DNA of 64,000 bases from NCBI RefSeq assembly GCF_002563965.1, contig NZ_PDJF01000001.1:1-64000 (forward strand), written 5' to 3'. The stretch comes from Corynebacterium renale. Lineage in GTDB: Bacteria > Actinomycetota > Actinomycetes > Mycobacteriales > Mycobacteriaceae. A model generated the notes under the pieces. The model made no database searches and was not told the DNA's origin. It was given only the letters and a program-made list of their open reading frames with translations. The translations under genes were made by a program, and so were the position numbers. Shown here one piece after another: positions 36,533 through 45,800 of this stretch. Positions within the stretch are counted from its first letter, which is position 1. Every line of letters starts with the position of its first letter.

Positions 36533-37237
36533 ATGAGGAAGAAGGACGCTGTGGGGAAGCACCGTAAGATTACTTCTGCCCAAACCGCGAAAGGTCGCGT
36601 GGCATTTGTAGCGGCAGCTGCTGGAGCAGTTTCCACCGCAGGCATCGGCGGAGCGACCGCAGCGCAAATTACGGAAACTCCTTCTACCGACATCGCACTG
36701 GCCACTGACGCTGCAGCGCTGAGCTCCAACGCCGCACCGCAGATTCTGGCAATCTCCGAATTCAAGCCAGCAGTTGGCCTCGAGCAGCAGCTCGCAACCG
36801 CAGTGGCAAGCAACAATGAGCGCATGGCTGCCGACGCCGCCGCCCGCGCCCCTAAGGCTGTCAAGCCAGCAGAAGGCACCTTCACCTCCGGCTACGGCGC
36901 ACGCTGGGGCACCGTCCACAAGGGCATTGACATCGCTAACGCCGAAGGCACCCCAATCCTCTCCGTCCTTGACGGCGTTGTTATCGACGCCGGTCCGGCC
37001 TCCGGGTTCGGCCAGTGGGTCCGCGTACAACACGAAGACGGCACCGTCACCGTGTACGGCCACATCTCCACCATCGACGTCACCGTCGGGCAGACCGTTA
37101 CCGCAGGCCAGAAGATCGCTGGCATGGGTAACCTGGGCTTCTCTACCGGCACGCACCTGCACTTTGAGGTCCACCCTGCCGGTGGGGACGCTATCGATCC
37201 CCTGCCGTGGCTGGCAGAACGCGGAATTACCGTCTAA
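36533..37237 (+). CDS. Secreted M23 (LytM-type) peptidoglycan endopeptidase
   Basis: A 234-residue secreted protein. An N-terminal signal-like segment (about 20-50) is followed by a linker and a C-terminal LytM domain (from about 105) with the zinc ligands HKGID (H-x3-D) and THLHFEVH (H-x-H) plus GVVIDAGPASGFGQWVRVQH. It would cleave peptide cross-links in peptidoglycan. Start ATG 36533 or GTG 36551 (VGKHRK) is possible; the latter has GAAGGA upstream. It is divergent from perM and followed by a strong terminator. Similarity in family and promoter to mepA is noted without assigning the symbol. Confidence 0.88.
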   Translation: MRKKDAVGKHRKITSAQTAKGRVAFVAAAAGAVSTAGIGGATAAQITETPSTDIALATDAAALSSNAAPQILAISEFKPAVGLEQQLATAVASNNERMAADAAARAPKAVKPAEGTFTSGYGARWGTVHKGIDIANAEGTPILSVLDGVVIDAGPASGFGQWVRVQHEDGTVTVYGHISTIDVTVGQTVTAGQKIAGMGNLGFSTGTHLHFEVHPAGGDAIDPLPWLAERGITV

Positions 37238-37252
37238 TAAATTTCACACAAA

Positions 37253-37277
37253 GGCTGGGTGCACTGTGCACCCAGCC
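37253..37277. terminator. Bidirectional rho-independent terminator
   Basis: GGCTGGGTGCAC and GTGCACCCAGCC form an almost perfect stem with hardly any loop. The plus strand continues with TTTTTTCTT (M23 gene) and the minus strand with TTTGTGTG (pcrA). Confidence 0.9.
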
Positions 37278-37289
37278 TTTTTTCTTACC

Positions 37290-39704
37290 CTAGAGTTTCT
37301 CCATCGGCACATTCCCGATAAGCATCAGGCGCACGGTCCCTTTCGAACCAAAATCGATGGTCACTGTGGAATGCTTACCTAGGCCATCGACCGCGACCAC
37401 GGTGCCCACCCCGTACTTATCGTGGTTGACCTTATCCCCAACCGCTAGGTTCAGTTTCGCGGCCTGCGTACCGCCGGCAGACTTCTGCGGACCACGGCGC
37501 GTGCGGGTACGCGAAGCTCCAGTGGACTGTGGATGTTGCCACGAATCAGAGCGCGGGGCAGACGCACCCGACCAGCCGCTCGACCAGGAGTCAGACCATG
37601 ATGGTTGTGGTTCTTCGCGTTCCCAGTTCACTAAGTGTTCGGGGATATCGGCCAAGAAGCGCGATGCCGGGTTAGTAACCGTGTTGCCCCACGCGGAGCG
37701 AGCCATCGCGCGGGTGACGAACAACCGCTGACGTGCACGTGTTAGACCCACGTAGGCGAGGCGACGTTCTTCGGCAAGCTCCGTGGGATCGCCGAGTGCG
37801 CGCAGGTGCGGGAACTGTCCGTCCTCCCACCCGATGAGGAACACGACGGGGAATTCCAGACCTTTCGCGGTGTGCAGCGTCATGAGGGTGACCACGCCTT
37901 GTTCGCTGTCCGGGATTTGGTCCGCATCGGCAACCAGGGACACGCGCTCCAAGAACGCGTTTAGGCTGCCGGGCTCGGGCTCCCCTTCTGCGGCGGCTGC
38001 GGCAACCGCGTCGGATCCGTCCATGCCCGCGTAGGCAAGCTGGTGGGCCGCATCAGTGGTGAACTCGCGGGCAACGGAGACCAACTCATTTAAGTTGTCT
38101 AGGCGCGAGCCATCCTGCGGGTCGTTGGATGCCTCGAGCTGGGCACGGTAGCCGGTCACGTCGAGGATGTGGTTAATCAGTTCGCCTAAGTCTGGCAGGC
38201 CAGTGTCTTCGTGGACGAGTTCGTCTTGGACAGCACGGATGTCGTCCATCATGGCAACGAAACCGCCGATGGCCTTCTGGCCGCGCGTGCCGAGGAGGTT
38301 GACTTCGCCGGCGGCTGCGTCGCGTAGCGCTGCACCGAAGCCGATGCCGTGGTTTTCGGCGTGGAGGTTGACCATAGCAATCGCCCGGTCCCCGATTCCG
38401 CGCTTCGGGGTGTTGACGATCCGTCGTAAAGAAACAGTGTCCTCAGGGTTCGCCAAAACTTTGAGGTAAGCCACGAGATCGCGGATCTCCATGCGCTCGT
38501 AGAATCGCGTACCGCCGACGACTTTGTACGGGATACCAGAGCGGATGAAAATATCTTCGATCGCGCGCGAGGAATTGTTGGTGCGGTACATGATCGCCAT
38601 GTCGGAATAGGACATGCCGCCGTCGGCGAGTTCATCGATCTGGGACGCTATGTAGCGAGCCTCATCGTGCTCGTTGTCGGCGACGTAGCCTGTGATCTGC
38701 TCCCCTTCGCCGAGGGCCGTCCATAGTTTTTTCGCCCGCCGGTTTTCGTTGCGGGAGATGACCGCGTTAGCCGCGTCCAAAATTGTTTGTGTGGAACGAT
38801 AGTTCTGCTCCAGGACGATGGTTTGGGCGTTCGGGAAGTCGCGCTCGAATTCCTCAATATTACGGATCGTGGCACCGCGGAAGGCGTAAATAGACTGGTC
38901 GGAGTCGCCCACCACGCACAACTCAGAGGCCTCAGGGCCACGGCCAACGAGCGTGGAGGCTAATTCGTACTGGGCGTGGTTGGTGTCCTGGTATTCGTCG
39001 ATAAGCACATGGCGGAAGCGGCGACGGTAATAGTCCGCGACCTGGGGGTGCTCGCGGAAAATGCGTACCACTTCGCCGATTAAGTCATCGAAGTCCAAGG
39101 CGTTGGCCTGGCGCAGGCGCTTCTGATATTCGGCATAGACCTGCGCGACAGTGCTTTCGAAAGGATTGTGCGTCGCTTCGGCTGCAGCCAATGCCTCCTG
39201 CGGGGAGGTGAGTTCATTTTTGTGATTCGAAATCGCGTTGGCCAACGTGCGCGCGGTGAACTTTTTCAAGTCCAAGTTGTGGTCTTTGGCGATCATGGAC
39301 AGCAGACGACGGGCATCGTCGGCGTCGTAGATCGTGAAGTTCGTATTCAAACCCGGGACCAGTGCTGCCTGCTGGCGCAGGATTCGCACACACACCGAGT
39401 GGAACGTGGCCACCCACATGCGCTGCGCCACCGGCCCCACGAGGGTTGTCACGCGCTCGCGCATTTCCGCGGCGGCCTTGTTAGTAAAGGTAATCGCCAA
39501 AATCTGGCCCGGGTGCACTCCCCTGACCTGCATGAGATAGGCGATGCGCCGGGTGAGCACCGCGGTTTTGCCGGAACCAGCACCGGCGACGATAAGCAAC
39601 GGGCTGCCGATATGTTCAACAGCTTGGCGTTGCTGGGGGTTCAGGCCTGCGACGAGCGCGGCTCCGGGGTCGTTAGTAAACGGATTTTCTGCGACGTTGT
39701 CCAT
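37290..39704 (-). CDS. pcrA: ATP-dependent DNA helicase PcrA/UvrD1
   Basis: A superfamily 1A 3'-5' helicase acting in nucleotide excision repair and replication-fork maintenance. The 804-residue protein has Q motif LNPQQRQAVEH, Walker A VAGAGSGKTAVL (about 39-50), Walker B LIDEYQDTN, motif III GDSDQSIYAFRGA and motif V TLHTAKGLEFPVVF. A C-terminal Tudor-like RNA polymerase-binding segment, from VGDKVNHDKYGVGTV to the end, marks it as PcrA/UvrD. Cytosolic. Convergent with the M23 gene across a shared terminator and divergent from the chorismate mutase gene. Confidence 0.95.
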   Translation of the reverse strand: MDNVAENPFTNDPGAALVAGLNPQQRQAVEHIGSPLLIVAGAGSGKTAVLTRRIAYLMQVRGVHPGQILAITFTNKAAAEMRERVTTLVGPVAQRMWVATFHSVCVRILRQQAALVPGLNTNFTIYDADDARRLLSMIAKDHNLDLKKFTARTLANAISNHKNELTSPQEALAAAEATHNPFESTVAQVYAEYQKRLRQANALDFDDLIGEVVRIFREHPQVADYYRRRFRHVLIDEYQDTNHAQYELASTLVGRGPEASELCVVGDSDQSIYAFRGATIRNIEEFERDFPNAQTIVLEQNYRSTQTILDAANAVISRNENRRAKKLWTALGEGEQITGYVADNEHDEARYIASQIDELADGGMSYSDMAIMYRTNNSSRAIEDIFIRSGIPYKVVGGTRFYERMEIRDLVAYLKVLANPEDTVSLRRIVNTPKRGIGDRAIAMVNLHAENHGIGFGAALRDAAAGEVNLLGTRGQKAIGGFVAMMDDIRAVQDELVHEDTGLPDLGELINHILDVTGYRAQLEASNDPQDGSRLDNLNELVSVAREFTTDAAHQLAYAGMDGSDAVAAAAAEGEPEPGSLNAFLERVSLVADADQIPDSEQGVVTLMTLHTAKGLEFPVVFLIGWEDGQFPHLRALGDPTELAEERRLAYVGLTRARQRLFVTRAMARSAWGNTVTNPASRFLADIPEHLVNWEREEPQPSWSDSWSSGWSGASAPRSDSWQHPQSTGASRTRTRRGPQKSAGGTQAAKLNLAVGDKVNHDKYGVGTVVAVDGLGKHSTVTIDFGSKGTVRLMLIGNVPMEKL

Positions 39705-39757
39705 AATGTCCCTAACCTACCAACAGCCCTCGACAAGAGGTGGCAAGATAGAGAACT

Positions 39758-40078
39758 ATGGAAAAGGAAACAACCCCTACCGAGCAGGATAACCAGGAGC
39801 TGAGCTTCCCCTCGGGCACCGATGACCCCTTATCCGACGCCGAGATTCAGCAGTACCGTGAAGAAATCAACCGGCTGGATAAAGTGATTATTAACGCTAT
39901 TAAGCGCCGGTCGAAGGTTTCCCAAACCATTGGACGCACCCGCATGTCCTCGGGCGGGACCCGCCTGGTGCACACCCGCGAGGTTGCCATCATTAACCAA
40001 TTCCGTGAAGAACTCGGCCCCGAGGGCCCCGGCTTGGCGGCGATCCTTCTGCGCCTGGGCCGTGGCCCGCTTGGTTAG
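39758..40078 (+). CDS. Chorismate mutase (AroQ type)
   Basis: A 106-residue helical enzyme converting chorismate to prephenate for Phe/Tyr synthesis. AroQ motifs: [34 protein letters not shown] and the C-terminal [10 protein letters not shown]. The last matches the LGRGRLG-type ending through which mycobacterial and corynebacterial chorismate mutase docks onto DAHP synthase. The mature N-terminus is preceded by an acidic 28-residue extension. pgi follows after 28 nt on the same strand. Confidence 0.9.
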   Translation: MEKETTPTEQDNQELSFPSGTDDPLSDAEIQQYREEINRLDKVIINAIKRRSKVSQTIGRTRMSSGGTRLVHTREVAIINQFREELGPEGPGLAAILLRLGRGPLG

Positions 40079-40106
40079 ACTCGTAGAAACAACACAAAGG
40101 AGAATC

Positions 40107-41753
40107 ATGACTGTCCCTTACACTCCCTTGAACGAGCTGCCCGCCTGGTCCACGTTGCAGGACCTCGCCGGAAAGCGGCGCGACCTGCGCGAACTGTTCG
40201 CCACCGAACCGGATCGCGTCTCAGCCCTCACCGTGGATGCAGCCGGGTTGCACATTGACTTAAGCAAAAACCTTATCGACGCTACCGTGACCTCCGCCCT
40301 CCTCGAACTGCTAGAACAGTCCGGGGTGCTGGCGCACCGGGAGGCCATGTTTGCCGGCGAGCACATCAACACCACCGAAGACCGGGCTGTCCTCCACACC
40401 GCCCTGCGTATGCCTGTCGAAGATGACCTCGTTGTCGACGGCCAGGACGTCGCAGCCGACGTCCACCACGTCCTCGGGCGTATGCGTGACTTCGCCACCG
40501 CTCTACGCGCCGGAACGTGGCTCGGCCACACCGGTCACACCATTAAAAAGGTGGTCAATATCGGTATCGGCGGATCTGACCTGGGCCCCGCGATGGCAAC
40601 CAAAGCACTGCGCCCCTACGCAGTTGCAGGTATCACCGCGGAATTCGTCTCCAACGTAGACCCCGCCGACATGAGCGCGGTCCTGGACGGCCTGGACCCC
40701 GAGTCCACGTTGTTTATCGTCGCGTCCAAGACGTTCACCACGCAGGAAACTCTGGCGAACGCGCACGCGGCCAAGCGCTGGATTCTCGACGCCTTCGACG
40801 GCGACGAGGGGGCCGTCGCAAAGCACTTTGTCGCAGTATCGACCAACGCCGAGAAAGTCGCCGAATTTGGCATCGACACAGACAACATGTTCCCCTTCTG
40901 GGACTGGGTCGGCGGGCGTTACTCCATGGACTCCGCCATCGGCCTTTCTCTCATGGCCGTGATCGGCCCGCGCGACTTCATGCGTATGCTCGACGGTTTC
41001 CACGCCATGGACGAACACTTCCGCACCGCCGATCCCGCGCACAACGCACCGATCCTCATGGCGCTGCTCAACATCTGGTACACGAACCTCCTCGGCGCAC
41101 AAAGCCACGCAGTGCTCCCCTACTCCGAGGACCTGTCCCGCCTGCCCGCGTACCTGCAGCAACTAACCATGGAATCCAACGGTAAATCCGTGCGTCACGA
41201 CGGCAGCCCCGTCACCGAAACAACCGGCGAAATCTACTGGGGTGAGGCCGGGACCAACGGGCAACACGCATTCTTCCAGCTCATTCACCAAGGAACCACG
41301 CTGATTCCCGCCGACTTCATCGGCTTCGCCCAACCCCACGACGACCTCCCCACCGCCGACGGCACCGGCAGCATGCACGACGTCCTCATGGGCAACTTCT
41401 TCGCCCAAACCAAGGTGCTGGCTTTCGGGAAAACGCTCGAAGAAATCCGCGCCGAAGGCGTCCCCGCCGAGCTCGCACCGCACAAAGTCATGCCCGGCAA
41501 TCGCCCGACGACGACCATCTTGGCCGACCAGCTCACCCCATACACCCTGGGCGCCCTCATCGCTTTGTACGAGCACATCGTGTTCGTCCAAGGCAGCCTG
41601 TGGGGCATCAACTCCTTCGACCAATGGGGCGTCGAACTAGGAAAACAGCAGGCCAACGACCTCGCCCCGGCGGTTTCTGGTGCCGCCGCCGTAGACTCCG
41701 GCGACGCATCCACCGACGCGCTCATCACCTGGTACCGGGAGCACCGCGGCTAA
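40107..41753 (+). CDS. pgi: Glucose-6-phosphate isomerase
   Basis: Interconverts glucose-6-phosphate and fructose-6-phosphate. The 548-residue protein has the family signatures [30 protein letters not shown] (residues about 258-272), [11 protein letters not shown] and [19 protein letters not shown] near residue 375. ATG 40107 has AAAGGAG 6 nt upstream. It lies downstream of the chorismate mutase gene. The TAA stop overlaps the stop of the convergent glycosylase gene in CTAA. Confidence 0.96.
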   Translation: MTVPYTPLNELPAWSTLQDLAGKRRDLRELFATEPDRVSALTVDAAGLHIDLSKNLIDATVTSALLELLEQSGVLAHREAMFAGEHINTTEDRAVLHTALRMPVEDDLVVDGQDVAADVHHVLGRMRDFATALRAGTWLGHTGHTIKKVVNIGIGGSDLGPAMATKALRPYAVAGITAEFVSNVDPADMSAVLDGLDPESTLFIVASKTFTTQETLANAHAAKRWILDAFDGDEGAVAKHFVAVSTNAEKVAEFGIDTDNMFPFWDWVGGRYSMDSAIGLSLMAVIGPRDFMRMLDGFHAMDEHFRTADPAHNAPILMALLNIWYTNLLGAQSHAVLPYSEDLSRLPAYLQQLTMESNGKSVRHDGSPVTETTGEIYWGEAGTNGQHAFFQLIHQGTTLIPADFIGFAQPHDDLPTADGTGSMHDVLMGNFFAQTKVLAFGKTLEEIRAEGVPAELAPHKVMPGNRPTTTILADQLTPYTLGALIALYEHIVFVQGSLWGINSFDQWGVELGKQQANDLAPAVSGAAAVDSGDASTDALITWYREHRG

Positions 41754-42574
41754 ACCTCGAGCGGCTGGCAGCGCGGACACCACCAAATCACGCGCTCCAG
41801 CTCGCCGTCGCGCCCACCGGCGTCCGGCCCGCCCAGCATGCCGTTGACGATGAGCTTCCCGCACCGGCGACACGGCTTATTATTGCGCCCAAACACGTAG
41901 GTGGTTTCCCCGGCGCGCTTCACCCCTGTGGTGACGCGCACCGGGGAATTTCTGTTGGCGTCCATGAGCGCGTGTGTAATTTCCAGGATGCGGTGCACAT
42001 CAACACTTGCGACGGTACGAGCCGGGTAGACACCTGCAAGAAAGCAGATTTCGGCGCGATACTCGTTGCCCACGCCGGCGAGGTTCGTCTGGTCAAGCAA
42101 GGCAGCACCGATAGAACGCCCAGGCTCCGCGGTGATTCTCCGGTACGCCTCGGCGCGGTCGTCGGGGGTCCATGCGCCGAGCACGTCAGGCCCTAAGTGA
42201 GCGATGCGTTGTGGGTATTCGTCGGACGGGAATATGTGCACGAACCCTAGACTGTGTCCCACTACCTCAATGGGGCGCGGATGCGGTGTGCCCTCTACTT
42301 CGAGGACGACACGCGCGGTGTGCCCTGGTTTGCGCCACCTGGTCCCGGACTCATGGACGGCCCAGGTCCCCTCCATTTTCAGGTGGGTATGCAGGATGTT
42401 ATTGCCAATCTGCATGAACAGGTATTTCCCGTACGGCCAGACGCGTTCTACCTTCAGACCGGTGAAATCGACGGAAGCGTAGGCAGGTACACGCACTGAA
42501 CTGCGCAGAACTCGACGACCACGCAAGAATGAGAGGCGGCGGGCAAGTTGGTAGACGGAATCACCTTCTGGCAT
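41750..42574 (-). CDS. nei: Fpg/Nei family DNA glycosylase
   Basis: A bifunctional glycosylase/AP lyase for oxidised bases. The 274-residue protein starts with the catalytic MPEGD (Pro2, Glu3), continues with [12 protein letters not shown] and [11 protein letters not shown], and has the helix-two-turn-helix [18 protein letters not shown]. The C-terminal zinc finger has CRRCGKL and WWCPRC. ATG 42574 is chosen because Pro2 must be the first residue of the mature enzyme. Nei2-type identity (endonuclease VIII-like) is likely from the sequence but Fpg cannot be excluded. Confidence 0.88.
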   Translation of the reverse strand: MPEGDSVYQLARRLSFLRGRRVLRSSVRVPAYASVDFTGLKVERVWPYGKYLFMQIGNNILHTHLKMEGTWAVHESGTRWRKPGHTARVVLEVEGTPHPRPIEVVGHSLGFVHIFPSDEYPQRIAHLGPDVLGAWTPDDRAEAYRRITAEPGRSIGAALLDQTNLAGVGNEYRAEICFLAGVYPARTVASVDVHRILEITHALMDANRNSPVRVTTGVKRAGETTYVFGRNNKPCRRCGKLIVNGMLGGPDAGGRDGELERVIWWCPRCQPLEV

Positions 42575-42593
42575 GCACGTCAGTGTAACGCGG

Positions 42594-42610
42594 TCCCCCA
42601 CGTAGGGGGA
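42594..42610. promoter_or_regulatory. Inverted repeat before nei, within a 229-nt intergenic region
   Basis: TCCCCC and GGGGGA surround ACGTA, a 17-nt palindrome 20 bp before the nei start. Operator or leader hairpin is possible. The rest of 42575-42803 holds a short inverted repeat GCCCAC/GTGGGC (about 42785-42800, after the lhr stop, possible weak terminator) and no gene that I can support. Confidence 0.3.
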
Positions 42611-42803
42611 GATGATACACATTCCTTTGGACCCGCTCGCAGAGACGAGAAAGCACTGGCCCTACCTACTCCCCCAAGCAGCTGTTGGCAGCTGACACGT
42701 TTGGCGGTCCCGGTGTTTCCTCGTCCCCGCGAGGCCCCCGGTTAGTCATAGTAGCGGGCGGCGCTGGTCTTGTGTGCAAAAGCTTGCCCACTGTAGTGGG
42801 CGC

Positions 42804-45800
42804 TTACCTGCGGCCTCTTCGGCCGCGGGTGCGGGCCTTAAATGGAGTAGCACTTTTACCCCCATCTACCTGTGTAAATTCAGATTCCGCTAAGGCCTCG
42901 CTCAGGGAGCGCCCGTTCCGTGTCGGCGCACTTTGTGACGAAGTTAACACCTTAATGCCGCGCGGCGTCATTTTAGCGCCTGCTTCACGGAAAGATTCGA
43001 GGTAAGGAGAGGAGAGCGCCGGCTCACCGTTAATCTTTTCGATATTCACAGGTTTAAGCCAATTCTTAGAAATAACATTCTTCAGCGCTTCCACAATGAT
43101 GTGTGGCGCATCCACATCCGACCGTGGCAACGTGTGGTCAAAGATGCGCAGCGTCTTCCCGCCACGGGTCAGGTGGGCGAGCAGGAGGCCGTCGATAAGC
43201 ACGACCAGGGCGCCGGCACCCCGGGTCGGTCCGGTCTCCGGCCACGGCAAGGCCGCACCATAGGGGTTCGCTGGGTCTGCGGCGGCGAGCACGTAAACAG
43301 CCGGGGTGTCTGTGCCCGACGGCCACCCGCCGACGTCCGGACTGTCGTCGAGGCCACGCAACCGGTCGACCACCGCGCGGGTAGAAAACTGGGCCGCGCC
43401 GAGGCCCTCCACAAAATAGCCGCGCATCGCTTGCCCGTTGTCTTCGAATGAGCTCAGCACTTTATACGCCAGCGCGAAGCCGCCGACTACGTCCTCGCTG
43501 ACCACGGAACCGCGCGTGACCACGCCGTACCTGTCAAGCCACGCTTCCCCGTGCGCGATGCCGCGTTGCGTTGCGTCGGTCGCGGCTGCCGGCAGCGCGG
43601 ACCAGCGGCCGAGTACGTCGCTGGGCGTGTGCGCTCCGGCGCGTTGCGATTGTGCAAAGCTGGTGCGCCCCATACGCAGCCGACCGCGAGCCGGCGTGCG
43701 CCGCGCTCGATGAGCACGCGTTCCGTGACCGCTCACCAGGTGGTCACGCACCCGGGCGAAACTATCAGGTGCCACGAGCCCTTTTTCACACAGCGCCCAC
43801 AGTGCTGCGCGCAGGTCGTCGTCAGTCTCCACAGTGAGAGCAGCCTTCAGGTCACTGAACAGGAAGCCTCCGCCGCCGGCAAGCAGCTCCATGACGCGCT
43901 CCTCCAGGACGCTTAACGACGTCTCCACCTGCCGCATAAGCTGCGGCGCATAATCAGCCGGCAACAACATCAGCCACGGGTCCCCCGCCCCCGCTGACCC
44001 AGCACCCACGATGAGCACTTCGCCAGAACTGGTGAGCTCGTCCAAATACGCCGGTTGATACCCAACCACACGCTGCGGCAACACCACTGACTCCCACGCC
44101 GAAGCCGGCAGACGCACGCCCGCGAGCTGTTCAATCGCCATGAACGTTCCGTCCACGCCGGCAAGTTCCGGGTCGGTTCCAACAGGTGCCACGTTGTTCC
44201 ACTGCGCTTGGAACCGCGCCAAGGCACTGTGGCTGACCGGCTGCATCTGGCTGCGCGCCCGCGCCAGACTGCGCCGCCGGATAACGCTGAGCACGTCCTT
44301 GTTGCAGTATTCCTGCTCATCGATGCCTTGGCGGTAGTGGCCTTCGATAATGTCATCGCGGTCGAGTAGACGTGCTGCCACCGACGGCGCCAAACCGAAG
44401 GCCTCCACAAGGTCAGCTAGCACGAATGGCCCGCGCGTACGCGCCCACCGGCTCACCAGCTGGTCAGCCGCATCCGTAACGGGCGCAACCTGGGCCGGCA
44501 CTCCCGGCGGTACCGGCACGCCGAGGCCGTCGCGCAGCAGCGGTGCGTCGAGCTGCACCGCAAGATGCTCCACACCTGCGATGCGCACTTCCATGACACG
44601 GTCGCTGGCCTCGCGTAACGCATCAGCAGCTGGGGTTGGCCACGTGGTGTGCGCGGTGAGTTCTGCCACCGGAATGGGGCCGAGGATGCGCAGGGCGTCG
44701 ATAAGCTCCTCAACGGTACGGGCCTGGCGGCCTGCTGCCGTGCGCTGCAACTGTTCGTGTGTCTCGCGGACGATTTCCGGCTCGAGCAGCTCGCGTAGCT
44801 CCACCTCGCCGAGCAGCTTCGCCAACAACGCCGGGTCTAGCGCCAACGCAGCCGCGCGCTTCTCCGCTAGCGGGGTGTCGCCTTCGTACATGAACGCACC
44901 CGTGTAGTTGAACAGGAGCGTCGAAGCGAACGGGCTCGGCTGCTCCGTGGTCACTTCCGCCACGCGTACGGAGTGATTTCCCAAAGCTCCCATCAGCTCG
45001 GTGAGCGCGGGAACGTCGTACACGTCCTGCAAACATTCGCGCACCGTCTCCAGAATGATGGGGAAACTGGGGTAATTGCGGGCCACGTCTAAAAGTTGCG
45101 CTGCACGTTGGCGTTGCTGCCACAACGGCGCACGCTTGCCTGGGTTGCGGCGCGGCAACAACAGCGCACGTGCAGCGCATTCGCGAAACCGCGACGCGAA
45201 CAACGCCGAACCGCCGACGTGCTCAGTCACCAGGTCCGCGATCTCATCTACTTCGAACGTGAACAGGTGCGCACCCGGTTCGGCTTCACCCTCGGGCAGG
45301 CGTATCACGATGCCGTCATCGCCGGCCACAGCTTGCGGGTCCATGCCCGTTTCCGCAGCCACACGCGCGCCCACCGCGAGCGCCCACGCCGCATTCACGC
45401 CACGGCCGTACGGGCTGTGCAAAACGACGCGCCAGTCCCCCACCTCATCCTTGAACCGCTCTAGTACCAGGGTTTTCTCATCAGGGACTACGCCCGTGGC
45501 TGCGCGCTGCTCGTTCAAGAACGCAACGACGTTGTCAGCCGCCCACTGATCCAGGCCAGCAGCGCGTAGGCGTGTGGCCACGACATCCGGTTCGGCGGCG
45601 GAAACGTGACGTCGAAAAGCACCAATCGCCGCGCCGAGCTCCGCGGGACGACCGGCCTGGTCACCATTCCAGAACGGCAGGCGCCCCGTGTGCCCCGGCG
45701 CGGGCGTGACCAGCACCTGGTCGCGGGTAATGTCCTCGATGCGCCACGACGACGCCCCCAGCGTGAACACATCGCCGACGCGCGACTCGTAGACCATCTC

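Noticed and set aside
36440..37174. Open frame (244 aa) on the minus strand across the M23 gene
   Set aside because: Shadow of the peptidase. It would also remove the perM-M23 divergent region.
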